This document shows positions 15,986 through 23,164 of a stretch of DNA of 38,067 bases, piece by piece. The position numbers were made by a program, and so were the translations under genes. The first letter of the stretch is position 1; each line of letters starts with the position of its first letter. The notes under the pieces are model-generated. The model saw only the letters and a program-made list of their open reading frames with translations, did no database searches and was not told where the DNA came from. The stretch comes from Desulfobacterales bacterium (GTDB lineage Bacteria; Desulfobacterota; DSM-4660; Desulfatiglandales; JALVZP01), in NCBI GenBank assembly GCA_027064285.1, contig JAMOPX010000174.1, forward strand, positions 1 through 38,067, written 5' to 3'.

Positions 15986-16933
15986 ATGTCTGAACAAAAA
16001 TTGCTTATAGGTGCTCACGCCCCTTTTTGGCATACTGGGGACAGTATTACAAAAAAGAATCTGAATCTGATTATTGCTGCTCTTCCGGCAGCAATCTATG
16101 GTATATGGATGTATGGAATGCCAGCCCTAAGGGTTTTAACCCTGAGTGTTGGCTGTGCAATGCTTTGGGAATTGATAATGAATCTGATAATGAAAAGACC
16201 TATCTCCATAGGAGATGCAAGTGCTGCGTTTATAGGACTGGTTTTTGGGATGATGCTTCCTGCAACAGCTCCATTCTGGATTATACTTGTGGGCACATTT
16301 ATTGCTATAGTTGTGGGTAAACAGATATATGGTGGAATAGGATGCAATCCCTTTAATCCTGTTCTTGTGGCAATGGCAATGCTTTTGCTATCTTGGAAAG
16401 ATGTGATTGATTTTAATGCCGCTCTTGTAAACTACGACTTCGGATTTAATATGTTTTATCCTTTATCTGCAGTAAAGTCCTTTGGTGCATCAGCAGTCTC
16501 TAATTATAATCTACATTCTTTGTTTATGGGAAAGCAGGCAGGAGGAATAGGCGCTGTATTTGGAATAGGGCTTCTTATCGGCGGTGTCTATCTTATTCTT
16601 AGAGGCTATATAAAGTGGGAGATAAGTTTATCATTCCTCTTGGGCATATATATAACAGCATATCTGTTTCATATTCACAATCCTGAAAAATATGCAATTC
16701 CTCTATTTCACATTGTAACTGGCTATACATTGCTTGGGGCATTCTTTTTGGCTCCCGAAGATTCTTCTTCTCCTGTTAATCTGATACCCAAGATTATATA
16801 CGGCGCTGGTGCAGGAGTTTTGATTGTGCTTATAAGAAATATTGGGGCATTTGTGGATGGGACAGTATTTGCCATACTTATAATGAATGTGGCAAATCCT
16901 ATGTTTGATAAAATAAGGCCCAAGGTATTGTAG
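15986..16933 (+). CDS. rnfD: RnfD membrane subunit
   Basis: An in-frame TTG lies 36 bases upstream, but the ATG at 15986, preceded by GGGGGA, is the better start. This gives 315 residues with eight to ten membrane helices. The family motif GGIGCNPFNPVLVA lies at about 116-129. RnfD normally carries FMN covalently attached to the Thr of an SGAT-type motif; here the matching segment reads SFGAS (165-169), with Ser169 in place of Thr and no following PL. Part of the ion-translocating, flavin-bearing core together with RnfG. The start lies one base after rnfC. Confidence 0.9.
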   Translation: MSEQKLLIGAHAPFWHTGDSITKKNLNLIIAALPAAIYGIWMYGMPALRVLTLSVGCAMLWELIMNLIMKRPISIGDASAAFIGLVFGMMLPATAPFWIILVGTFIAIVVGKQIYGGIGCNPFNPVLVAMAMLLLSWKDVIDFNAALVNYDFGFNMFYPLSAVKSFGASAVSNYNLHSLFMGKQAGGIGAVFGIGLLIGGVYLILRGYIKWEISLSFLLGIYITAYLFHIHNPEKYAIPLFHIVTGYTLLGAFFLAPEDSSSPVNLIPKIIYGAGAGVLIVLIRNIGAFVDGTVFAILIMNVANPMFDKIRPKVL

Positions 16934-16944
16934 GGGGTTAAAAG

Positions 16945-17553
16945 ATGCGAGATATTTTAAAGCTATTCTTAGCTGTAACCATATTTAGTGCGATATCCGG
17001 TGGTCTTCTTGCGTTTGTAAGAAGTGCAACTCAGGCAAGAATAGAGTATCAGCAGCTCAAATTTGTAAAAGGCCCTACCTTAAAGGAGATAATGAAAGGG
17101 TGTCAGAATGATCCTATAGTGGATAGATTTAAAGTAAAATGTGGAAAAAAGGAGAAAACCATATTTGTTGGAGTATTTAATGGCAAACCAAAAGTAATTG
17201 CTTTAGAGGCCTTTGGAAAGGGGTTTCATGGTGATATAGGTGTTATGGTGGGAATAGATGTTACTACAGACAAGATTTTGGGTATTGGTGTTACCACACA
17301 TGGGGAGACCCCTGGGGTGGGATCCAGGGTAAAGACAGATCCAAGTTTTAGGACTCAATTTAAAGGTGTTTCTGTAAATGAATCAGTTAAGGTAAAGGCT
17401 GATGGAGGGCAGATTGATGCCGTTACAGGAGCAACCATATCATCCAGAGGTGTGTGTAAGGCTGTAAATAACGCATTGGCTTTGTATAAAAAACTAAAAC
17501 CAGAGATTTTAAAAAGACTTAAGAATTTTAAAAGCAAAAAACTAAGCTCTTAA
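16945..17553 (+). CDS. rnfG: RnfG, FMN-binding subunit
   Basis: 202 residues. One N-terminal membrane helix (about 7-25) anchors a periplasmic FMN-binding domain. The flavinylation motif DAVTGATISS is intact, with Thr164 as the expected FMN attachment site via ApbE. GETPGVGSRV (120-129) is also family-typical. RnfG passes electrons between the membrane iron-sulfur centre and RnfD on the outer side. A tetrahaem cytochrome anchored on the same face would be a natural partner. No apbE is in the window. Confidence 0.93.
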   Translation: MRDILKLFLAVTIFSAISGGLLAFVRSATQARIEYQQLKFVKGPTLKEIMKGCQNDPIVDRFKVKCGKKEKTIFVGVFNGKPKVIALEAFGKGFHGDIGVMVGIDVTTDKILGIGVTTHGETPGVGSRVKTDPSFRTQFKGVSVNESVKVKADGGQIDAVTGATISSRGVCKAVNNALALYKKLKPEILKRLKNFKSKKLSS

Positions 17554-17566
17554 AAGAGGGTGTGCT

Positions 17567-18160
17567 ATGGTAAAAAGGGCAGTTAATGAATTCGTAAAAG
17601 GATTGTGGGAAGAGATACCTCCTTTTAGATTAGTATTAGGGCTTTGTCCTACCTTAGCAGTAACAAAGACAGTAGAAAATGCCTTAGGGATGGGAATGGC
17701 GGTTATATTTGTGCTTACATGTTCAAATGTGATTGTTTCTGCTGTAAGGAATCTTATTCCAAAGCAGGTAAGGATTGCCTGTTTTATAGTGGTTATTGCC
17801 ACTTTTGTTACCATAGTTGAACTTGTTATGCAGGCATTTACCTATCCACTTTATTTGAAGCTTGGAATTTTTATACCTTTGATTGTGGTTAACTGTATTT
17901 TATTAGGCCGCGCAGAGGCATTTGCTTCTAAGAATGGAGTAATATACTCCCTTGCAGATGGTTTAGGAATTGGGATAGGCTATACCTTGGCCTTAAGTGC
18001 CCTTGCATCTATAAGAGAAATTTTTGGTTATGGCACCTTTTATCATATCTCTGTATTTGGTCCTTCTTTTAAGCCTTTTTCTTTCATGGTAAAGGCGCCT
18101 GGTGCATTTGTTTGCTTAGGGCTTATGCTCTGTATCATGAATATGTTCAAGAAAAAGTAA
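17567..18160 (+). CDS. rnfE: RnfE membrane subunit
   Basis: 197 residues, six membrane helices. The N-terminus FVKGLWEEIPPFRLVLGLCP is the RnfE signature, and VVNCILLGRAEAFASKN lies in the middle. The paired Cys (LGLCP and VVNCI) are the positions that hold the intramembrane iron-sulfur cluster shared with RnfA. Translated from its own GAGGGTG site 14 bases after rnfG. Confidence 0.95.
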   Translation: MVKRAVNEFVKGLWEEIPPFRLVLGLCPTLAVTKTVENALGMGMAVIFVLTCSNVIVSAVRNLIPKQVRIACFIVVIATFVTIVELVMQAFTYPLYLKLGIFIPLIVVNCILLGRAEAFASKNGVIYSLADGLGIGIGYTLALSALASIREIFGYGTFYHISVFGPSFKPFSFMVKAPGAFVCLGLMLCIMNMFKKK

Positions 18161-18173
18161 GAGGAGTAGGATC

Positions 18174-18752
18174 ATGGAAAGCTACATAGTCTTAGTAATA
18201 AGCTGTATATTTGTAAACAATATTCTTCTGATGCAATACTTGGGCAACTGCCCATTTCTTGGTGTTTCAAAGAGAATGGAAACTGCTGTTGGAATGGCAA
18301 TGGCAGTTATATTTGTACTTGTTATGGCTGGAGCTGTGACATGGGTAGTAAATTACTATATTCTCAAACCATATGATTTGGAATATCTGCGAACATTATC
18401 TTTTATTTTGGTTATTGCATCTCTTGTTCAATTAGTGGAAATGTTTCTTAAGAAAAACATTCCTGCTCTTTACGCTGGTCTTGGAATATATTTACCCCTT
18501 ATCACTACAAATTGTGCTGTCTTGGGCGTTTGTCTTATAAATATGAAAGAAGAATATGATTTTATCCATACTCTTGTTTCATCTTTCAGTTATGCAGCAG
18601 GATTTGGACTGGCACTTGTGCTTTTTGCTGCCATAAGAGAGAGAATACTTTTGGCAAGGGTTCCAAAACCTCTTCAGGATACATCTATTGGATTGGTTAC
18701 AGCAGGAATGCTTTCCTTAGCATTTTTTGGCTTCAAAGGTATGATCCATTAG
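18174..18752 (+). CDS. rnfA: RnfA membrane subunit
   Basis: 192 residues, six membrane helices, homologous to RnfE in inverted topology. Family motifs NNILLMQYLGNCPFLG near the N-terminus and LPLITTNCAVLGV in the middle are present, including the two Cys (NCP and TNC) expected to bind the intramembrane cluster. Preceded by AGGAG; lies between rnfE and rnfB in the usual order. Confidence 0.95.
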   Translation: MESYIVLVISCIFVNNILLMQYLGNCPFLGVSKRMETAVGMAMAVIFVLVMAGAVTWVVNYYILKPYDLEYLRTLSFILVIASLVQLVEMFLKKNIPALYAGLGIYLPLITTNCAVLGVCLINMKEEYDFIHTLVSSFSYAAGFGLALVLFAAIRERILLARVPKPLQDTSIGLVTAGMLSLAFFGFKGMIH

Positions 18753-18772
18753 ATCAAGGGGGTGTATAAGAG

Positions 18773-20773
18773 ATGATAGAAGGCCTGTTAGTTATGGGAG
18801 GGCTTGGTGCAATATTAGGATTAGGTCTTGCTGTTGCTTCAAAGGTATTTTATGTATATGTGGACCCTAGGGTTGAGGCAGTAGAGGAGCTACTTCCCGG
18901 CGCAAACTGTGGCGGATGTGGTTTTCCTGGATGTAGCGCCAATGCAGAAGCTATTGTGGCAGGAAAGTCCTCGCCTGCATCCTGTGTTGCTGTAAGCCAA
19001 GAAGTTATTCAGCAGATAGCAGAAATTGTGGGGGCAAAGATAGAGCTAAAAGAGCCTGAAGTAGCTAAGCCCAATTGCAAGTATGGAGTTTTTGATGCAG
19101 ATAGAAAATATATATATGACGGAGTAAAAGATTGTCGAGCAGCGATTCTTATAAATGGTGGGGAAAAGGAATGTCCCATAGGATGCTTAGGGCTTGGCAC
19201 ATGTGTGAAGGCATGTCCTTTTGGCGCACTTTCCATAGGGCCTGATAGACTTCCAGTAGTAGATACAGAGCTATGTACAGGATGTGGAACATGTGAAAGG
19301 GTATGTCCAAAACAGATTATAAAACTTAGTTCAAATTCTTTGGCTATTGTTCATGAATATACTACTGAAGAGTGCACCGCACCTTGCCAAAGGGCATGTC
19401 CTGCAGGAATAGATATTCCTGGCTATATAAGAGCAATAAGAGATGGAAATTATAGCGAGGCTCTTATTATAATAAAAAGGTCAAATCCATTTCCGGGTGT
19501 ATGCGGAAGAATCTGTGTTCATCCATGCGAATATGAATGCAGAAGAAATCTTGTAGATGAAGCAGTGGCTATAAATCCTTTAAAGAGATTTGTTTCTGAT
19601 TGGGAAAGAGAAAAAGGTGTACATATACAAGTTCCAAGGGCTCCAGAGAGAGAAGAAAAAATTGCTATTATTGGAGGTGGTGTTGAAGGACTAACCTCTG
19701 CTTATCTTTTGAATCGATTAGGATATGAAACAAAGGTATATGAAGCTACTTCTAAGCTTGGTGGGATACTCTGGTTAGGTCTTCCAGAAAATAGGCTTCC
19801 AAGAGATGTTATTGAGTGGGATATAAATGGAATCTTAGATGCTGGAGTTCAAGTAGAATTGAATAAAGCATTAGGAAAAGATATTACCATAGAGTCTATT
19901 TTTAAAGAAGGATTTTCTGCGATAATGATAGCAACTGGTGGATGGGATATGAAAATGTATTTGTCAAGTTTGTTGCCCAATGGCTTCAGTCCACTTCCTG
20001 GAGTTCAACTTCTTTTAGATATTATATTGAGATCTAAAAAAGGAGAAGACATAGAATTGGGAGATTCTGTGCTGATTCTTGAAGGAGGAGAGGCCTCTTT
20101 GCAAGCAGCTGCTGTATGTAAAGAAAAAGGAGTAAAGAATGTGTATGTGATTTTTAGGGATTCAGATTTGGCAGCTACTCAAAAGGAAGGGATAGAGATC
20201 TTAAATCATACTGTTCTAACAAAGATGGGTGGAGTCGGAAATAAACTTAAGGAAGTGGAGATCTGTGAAATAACAGAAGAAGGAAAGGAAAAAGAAGGAA
20301 GTAGAAGGGTTATTCAGGTGGACACCATACTTATGGGAGCGGGTCGTTTTCCAGAATTGATATATGTTCTAAAACAAGACAGTGAAACAGAATGGGAGAC
20401 TGTGAGTCCATATGCAGGTCCTGAAGCAGAACAGGAGATCGGAATATTTAGGCCAGGTGAAGTAATAGCTGATTATAAGGCAGCAGTTGAGGCAATCGGA
20501 GCGGGTAGGAGAATGACAGCATCTATACACAATTTCCTTAGGGGTTTACCAGTTGAAGCACCAAAAAATATGCTTAAAAAGTACACCCAAGTATTGGATG
20601 TAGAGGATGTTCAAGGAGTAAAACCTGTGCCCAGAAAGAGAATGCCCAAAAGAAAAGAGAATGAGCTTGAAGATTCTTTTCTTGAGATTGAGCTTGGTTA
20701 TACAGAAGCAGAAGCAAGAGAAGAAGCGCAAAGATGTCTTCAGTGCGGGCTTATATGTTATAGAAAAAATTAA
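18773..20773 (+). CDS. rnfB: RnfB fused to a GltD-like FAD oxidoreductase module
   Basis: 666 residues, more than twice a normal RnfB. Residues 1-30 are the membrane anchor. C46-C49-C54-C71 is the RnfB-type cluster site, and two ferredoxin clusters use C134/C138/C144/C148 and C168/C171/C174/C178, plus C121. From about 196 a GltD/NfnB-like module begins, with cysteine motifs C201/C205/C209 and C244/C248/C252/C256, the FAD fold GGGVEG (301-306) with Glu324, and GLPENRLP (336-343). The second Rossmann motif, which should bind NAD(P)H, reads LEGGEASLQAA (436-446) instead of a GxGxxA pattern, and the usual YRR segment is FRDSD, so nucleotide binding is doubtful. RnfB accepts electrons from ferredoxin; the fused module may bring a second donor or acceptor. 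It ends CLQCGLIC. The stop overlaps the convergent rseC-like gene by 4 bases. Confidence 0.92.
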   Translation: MIEGLLVMGGLGAILGLGLAVASKVFYVYVDPRVEAVEELLPGANCGGCGFPGCSANAEAIVAGKSSPASCVAVSQEVIQQIAEIVGAKIELKEPEVAKPNCKYGVFDADRKYIYDGVKDCRAAILINGGEKECPIGCLGLGTCVKACPFGALSIGPDRLPVVDTELCTGCGTCERVCPKQIIKLSSNSLAIVHEYTTEECTAPCQRACPAGIDIPGYIRAIRDGNYSEALIIIKRSNPFPGVCGRICVHPCEYECRRNLVDEAVAINPLKRFVSDWEREKGVHIQVPRAPEREEKIAIIGGGVEGLTSAYLLNRLGYETKVYEATSKLGGILWLGLPENRLPRDVIEWDINGILDAGVQVELNKALGKDITIESIFKEGFSAIMIATGGWDMKMYLSSLLPNGFSPLPGVQLLLDIILRSKKGEDIELGDSVLILEGGEASLQAAAVCKEKGVKNVYVIFRDSDLAATQKEGIEILNHTVLTKMGGVGNKLKEVEICEITEEGKEKEGSRRVIQVDTILMGAGRFPELIYVLKQDSETEWETVSPYAGPEAEQEIGIFRPGEVIADYKAAVEAIGAGRRMTASIHNFLRGLPVEAPKNMLKKYTQVLDVEDVQGVKPVPRKRMPKRKENELEDSFLEIELGYTEAEAREEAQRCLQCGLICYRKN

Positions 20774-21213
20774 CTATTTGTAGAAAGTATTCTGGTCATA
20801 CGTATCTTGTATGCCTCTTTTTTGCGGAAGGATTTATCTATCTTTTTTAACAGATAAAAGCTAAGGATTAATAAAAAGAGTGCCCCTAATATAGAACCTA
20901 CACTTGAAGTAAGACCTATTCTGAGAGCAATCTGAGCGCCTTCATATGCTCCAAATAAAAGAGAAAAGATGGGCAATATGTAGACCAGAAATGCTATTTT
21001 TACTAATGAACCAGAAGGGACGCTTAGCTCTACTCTATCACCTACTTTTGCATTTAGAGTATTTTCCACCTCTATGAAAACTTCTTTATTTGAACCAAAA
21101 CTTACACCACATGTTCCTCGCGCAGAACAGTGTTTGCATGCAGCATCTCTTTCCACCTTAACTATTGCTTTTCCCTCTTTTATTTCTTCTACAATACCAT
21201 TTTCTGAAAGCAT
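20770..21213 (-). CDS. rseC: RseC/MucC-like membrane protein
   Basis: 147 residues from the ATG at 21213. The frame can be extended upstream to 21297, but MLSENGIVEEI is the usual RseC beginning and the extension is a basic low-complexity stretch. The N-terminal domain has CKHCSARGTC (C26, C29, C35), the family cysteine triad. Two membrane helices (about 70-87 and 103-123) follow. In E. coli RseC acts with the Rnf-like Rsx system that keeps SoxR reduced, and RseC family genes often accompany rnf. Here it is convergent with rnfB, sharing 4 bases, and divergent from the endonuclease gene. Confidence 0.85.
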   Translation of the reverse strand: MLSENGIVEEIKEGKAIVKVERDAACKHCSARGTCGVSFGSNKEVFIEVENTLNAKVGDRVELSVPSGSLVKIAFLVYILPIFSLLFGAYEGAQIALRIGLTSSVGSILGALFLLILSFYLLKKIDKSFRKKEAYKIRMTRILSTNS

Positions 21214-21296
21214 GACTAAAATATATCCCTTAACTATCTCTTTTGCAAGCTCTATCTTCTTTTGCTTTCTTTTTCTTTTTGGTATCTTATAAAACA

Positions 21297-21941
21297 ATGA
21301 AAGAGAAACTTAAAGATATGTATAAAAAAATGTTATCTTTTTTTGGACCCCAGAACTGGTGGCCTGCAGATACTCCTCTTGAAGTAATGATAGGTGCTAT
21401 ATTAACCCAAAATACTAATTGGAAGAATGTAGAGAAGGCAATAAATAACTTAAAAGAAAAGGGGTTATTAGATATACTCAAAATTCATAAAATGCCTGAA
21501 CAGGAGCTTTCTCTTTTGATTAAATCTGCCGGTTATTTCAAAATAAAGGCAAAAAGGGTTAAAAATCTCATTTCACATATAGTTAAGAACTATAATGCAG
21601 ACTTGAATAAATTTTTTTCGCTTGATACTGAGTCTTTAAGACGCGAGCTTCTTTCTATAAAAGGTATAGGACCTGAGACAGCAGATAGCATTTTATTATA
21701 TGCTGCTCACAGACCTGTATTTGTAGTAGATGCCTATACTTTTAGGATAATGAAAAGACACAATATGATCTGGGATGATATTGGCTACGAGGAGCTACAA
21801 GAGCTGTTTATGAAAAACCTTCCTTGTGACGAGCAGTTATTTAATGAATTTCACGCACTAATAGTACAAACTGGTAAGCAGTTTTGTAAGAAAAAGCCGC
21901 TTTGTAAAGGTTGCCCTCTTGATGGCTGGCCAGAGCAATAG
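21297..21941 (+). CDS. Endonuclease III-related HhH-GPD DNA glycosylase
   Basis: 214 residues from the ATG at 21297 (MKEKLKDMYKKML); an upstream in-frame start at 21243 adds an implausible Phe-rich leader. The core has the hairpin-helix-hairpin IKGIGPETAD (121-130) and VVDAYT with catalytic Asp145. The position of the lyase Lys in endonuclease III is Glu127, so it should act as a monofunctional glycosylase, like the COG2231 group. The C-terminal iron-sulfur loop has C197, C203 and C206 but no fourth Cys before the end (PLDGWPEQ), so a cluster is uncertain. It would remove damaged bases. No clear ribosome site. Confidence 0.82.
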   Translation: MKEKLKDMYKKMLSFFGPQNWWPADTPLEVMIGAILTQNTNWKNVEKAINNLKEKGLLDILKIHKMPEQELSLLIKSAGYFKIKAKRVKNLISHIVKNYNADLNKFFSLDTESLRRELLSIKGIGPETADSILLYAAHRPVFVVDAYTFRIMKRHNMIWDDIGYEELQELFMKNLPCDEQLFNEFHALIVQTGKQFCKKKPLCKGCPLDGWPEQ

Positions 21942-21946
21942 CTTGG

Positions 21947-22492
21947 TTATACTTTCAGGATTCCCTTGACTCTCTCTGACACATCTTTTAAATCATTTTC
22001 ATTTGGTCTTCCTTTTATATTTCCCATTCGTCCAATTGTAGAGAAAGGGGTCAACTTTTTTGATCTATATTCTCCTACAAAATACCATTCAGCAATTATA
22101 GTAAATCCTAAATGATCAAAAAGTTGACCCATATATTTGACAGCGGGAATAGCTTCATTTATACCTGTATGCACTCCACCATATGTACAGTAGAGTACGG
22201 CCTTCTTGTTTGACCTTCTTGGTGCGGCAGGTTTGATTTCCCCTTTTTCAAAATACTTCCACAGCATCTTTGTGAAAAATTCTTGTATTGGTTTTCCTGG
22301 AAGCCATTGATAGACTCCTGAACCTGCAAATACAAAATCATAGCTCAGTAGTTCTATATCTATATCACTACTTTCCTTAGTAATCCTAATTGTTTCTACT
22401 TCATGCTCTTCTTTCTTTGCTGTTTCACTTATAACATTGGCTATCTTTTCTGTATTTCCTGTGGCAGAATAATAAATGTTTAAAATTTTCAT
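21947..22492 (-). CDS. Flavodoxin-like protein
   Basis: 181 residues. It begins MKILNIYYSATGNTEKIA with the flavodoxin FMN phosphate loop (S9-T14). FVFAGSGVYQWLPGKPIQEF and VLYCTYGGVHTGI (shown in parts) match the later FMN-contact loops of flavodoxin-fold NAD(P)H oxidoreductases. Probably a soluble FMN electron carrier or reductase; the partner is unknown. An ideal AAGGAGGAAAAG site precedes the ATG. It is convergent with the glycosylase and divergent from the HU gene. Confidence 0.82.
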   Translation of the reverse strand: MKILNIYYSATGNTEKIANVISETAKKEEHEVETIRITKESSDIDIELLSYDFVFAGSGVYQWLPGKPIQEFFTKMLWKYFEKGEIKPAAPRRSNKKAVLYCTYGGVHTGINEAIPAVKYMGQLFDHLGFTIIAEWYFVGEYRSKKLTPFSTIGRMGNIKGRPNENDLKDVSERVKGILKV

Positions 22493-22511
22493 CTTTTCCT
22501 CCTTGTTTGTC

Positions 22512-22541
22512 TTGACTTAGAATATGTTCAGATAATAATAT
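22512..22541 (+). promoter_or_regulatory. Candidate promoter of the HU/SRP RNA region
   Basis: TTGACT (22512-22517), an 18-base spacer and TAATAT (22536-22541), 45 bases before the HU-type ATG. The surrounding sequence is very A/T-rich, so the -10 could be shifted by a base or two. Confidence 0.4.
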
Positions 22542-22585
22542 ATATTATTCTATTATGGAAGCCTAAACATGAGGAAGAAAGAGCT

Positions 22586-22867
22586 ATGAATAAGTCACAA
22601 ATTATCAAAAAGCTGGCAGAGTCTCAAGGATTGCCTGTCTCAAAGGCAGAAGAAGTGGTTAATACATTCTTTGGGGAAATAGAAAGGGCATTTTTTAATT
22701 CTGAAAGGGTAGAGATCAGAGGTTTTGGTAGTTTCAAGATAAAGTATTACAAAGGATATAAAGGCAGAAATCCCAAAACCGGCGAGACGATCGAGGTTAA
22801 GCCTAAAAAGCTACCTTTTTTTAAGGTGGGAAAAGAACTCAAAAAAAGAGTGGATAGACAAGAATGA
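22586..22867 (+). CDS. HU/IHF-family DNA-binding protein
   Basis: 93 residues covering the whole HU/IHF fold: an N-terminal helical dimerisation part (MNKSQIIKKLAESQG), VEIRGFGSFKIK, the DNA-bending arm RNPKTGE (61-67) and the closing FKVGKELKKRV. The arm and length fit an IHF-beta or HU subunit; I cannot choose between them from sequence alone. It bends and compacts DNA. The SRP RNA begins 8 bases after its stop, so the two may share a transcript. Confidence 0.93.
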   Translation: MNKSQIIKKLAESQGLPVSKAEEVVNTFFGEIERAFFNSERVEIRGFGSFKIKYYKGYKGRNPKTGETIEVKPKKLPFFKVGKELKKRVDRQE

Positions 22868-22874
22868 TTTTTTT

Positions 22875-23137
22875 GGCCGTGCTAGGCGGGGAGTTAGCGG
22901 TTCCCTGTACCCGAAATCCGCTTATGCGGGGCCGAATGCCCTATGAGGTCTGCCGCAGGAGATCTTTTTCTGTCTCAGGAGATGGTAGTAGCCCCATGCG
23001 ACAGGTCTCTTACGAACCCCGTCAGGCCCGGAAGGGAGCAGCGGTAAGTAAGTAGGCCTGTGCCATGGAAGGAGCTACCATTTATCCTGGGGCAGGAAAG
23101 GTCTACTGTGAGGCAGATCGAGTAGGGATGCACGGCC
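22875..23137 (+). ncRNA. ffs: Signal recognition particle RNA, large bacterial type with Alu domain
   Basis: The ends pair (ggccgtg at 22875-22881 with cacggcc at 23131-23137). The S-domain tip gtcaggcccggaagggagca (23021-23040) is the universal SRP core that binds Ffh. The 5' part gctaggcggggagttagcgg followed by ttccctgtacccg is the Alu-domain consensus known from Bacillus/Clostridium-type long SRP RNAs. The length of about 263 nt is far above the about 110-nt 4.5S RNA of E. coli. The Alu domain is thought to bind the ribosome's factor site and modulate elongation. Exact ends could shift by a few bases. Confidence 0.93.
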
Positions 23138-23164
23138 AATCTTCAATCTTAATGACCTTCCTTT

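Noticed and set aside
21214..21297. Longer N-terminus of the rseC-like gene
   Set aside because: It adds a basic low-complexity leader atypical of RseC and would overlap the endonuclease start.
22864..23055. ORF after the HU gene
   Set aside because: It lies inside the SRP RNA and has no independent support.
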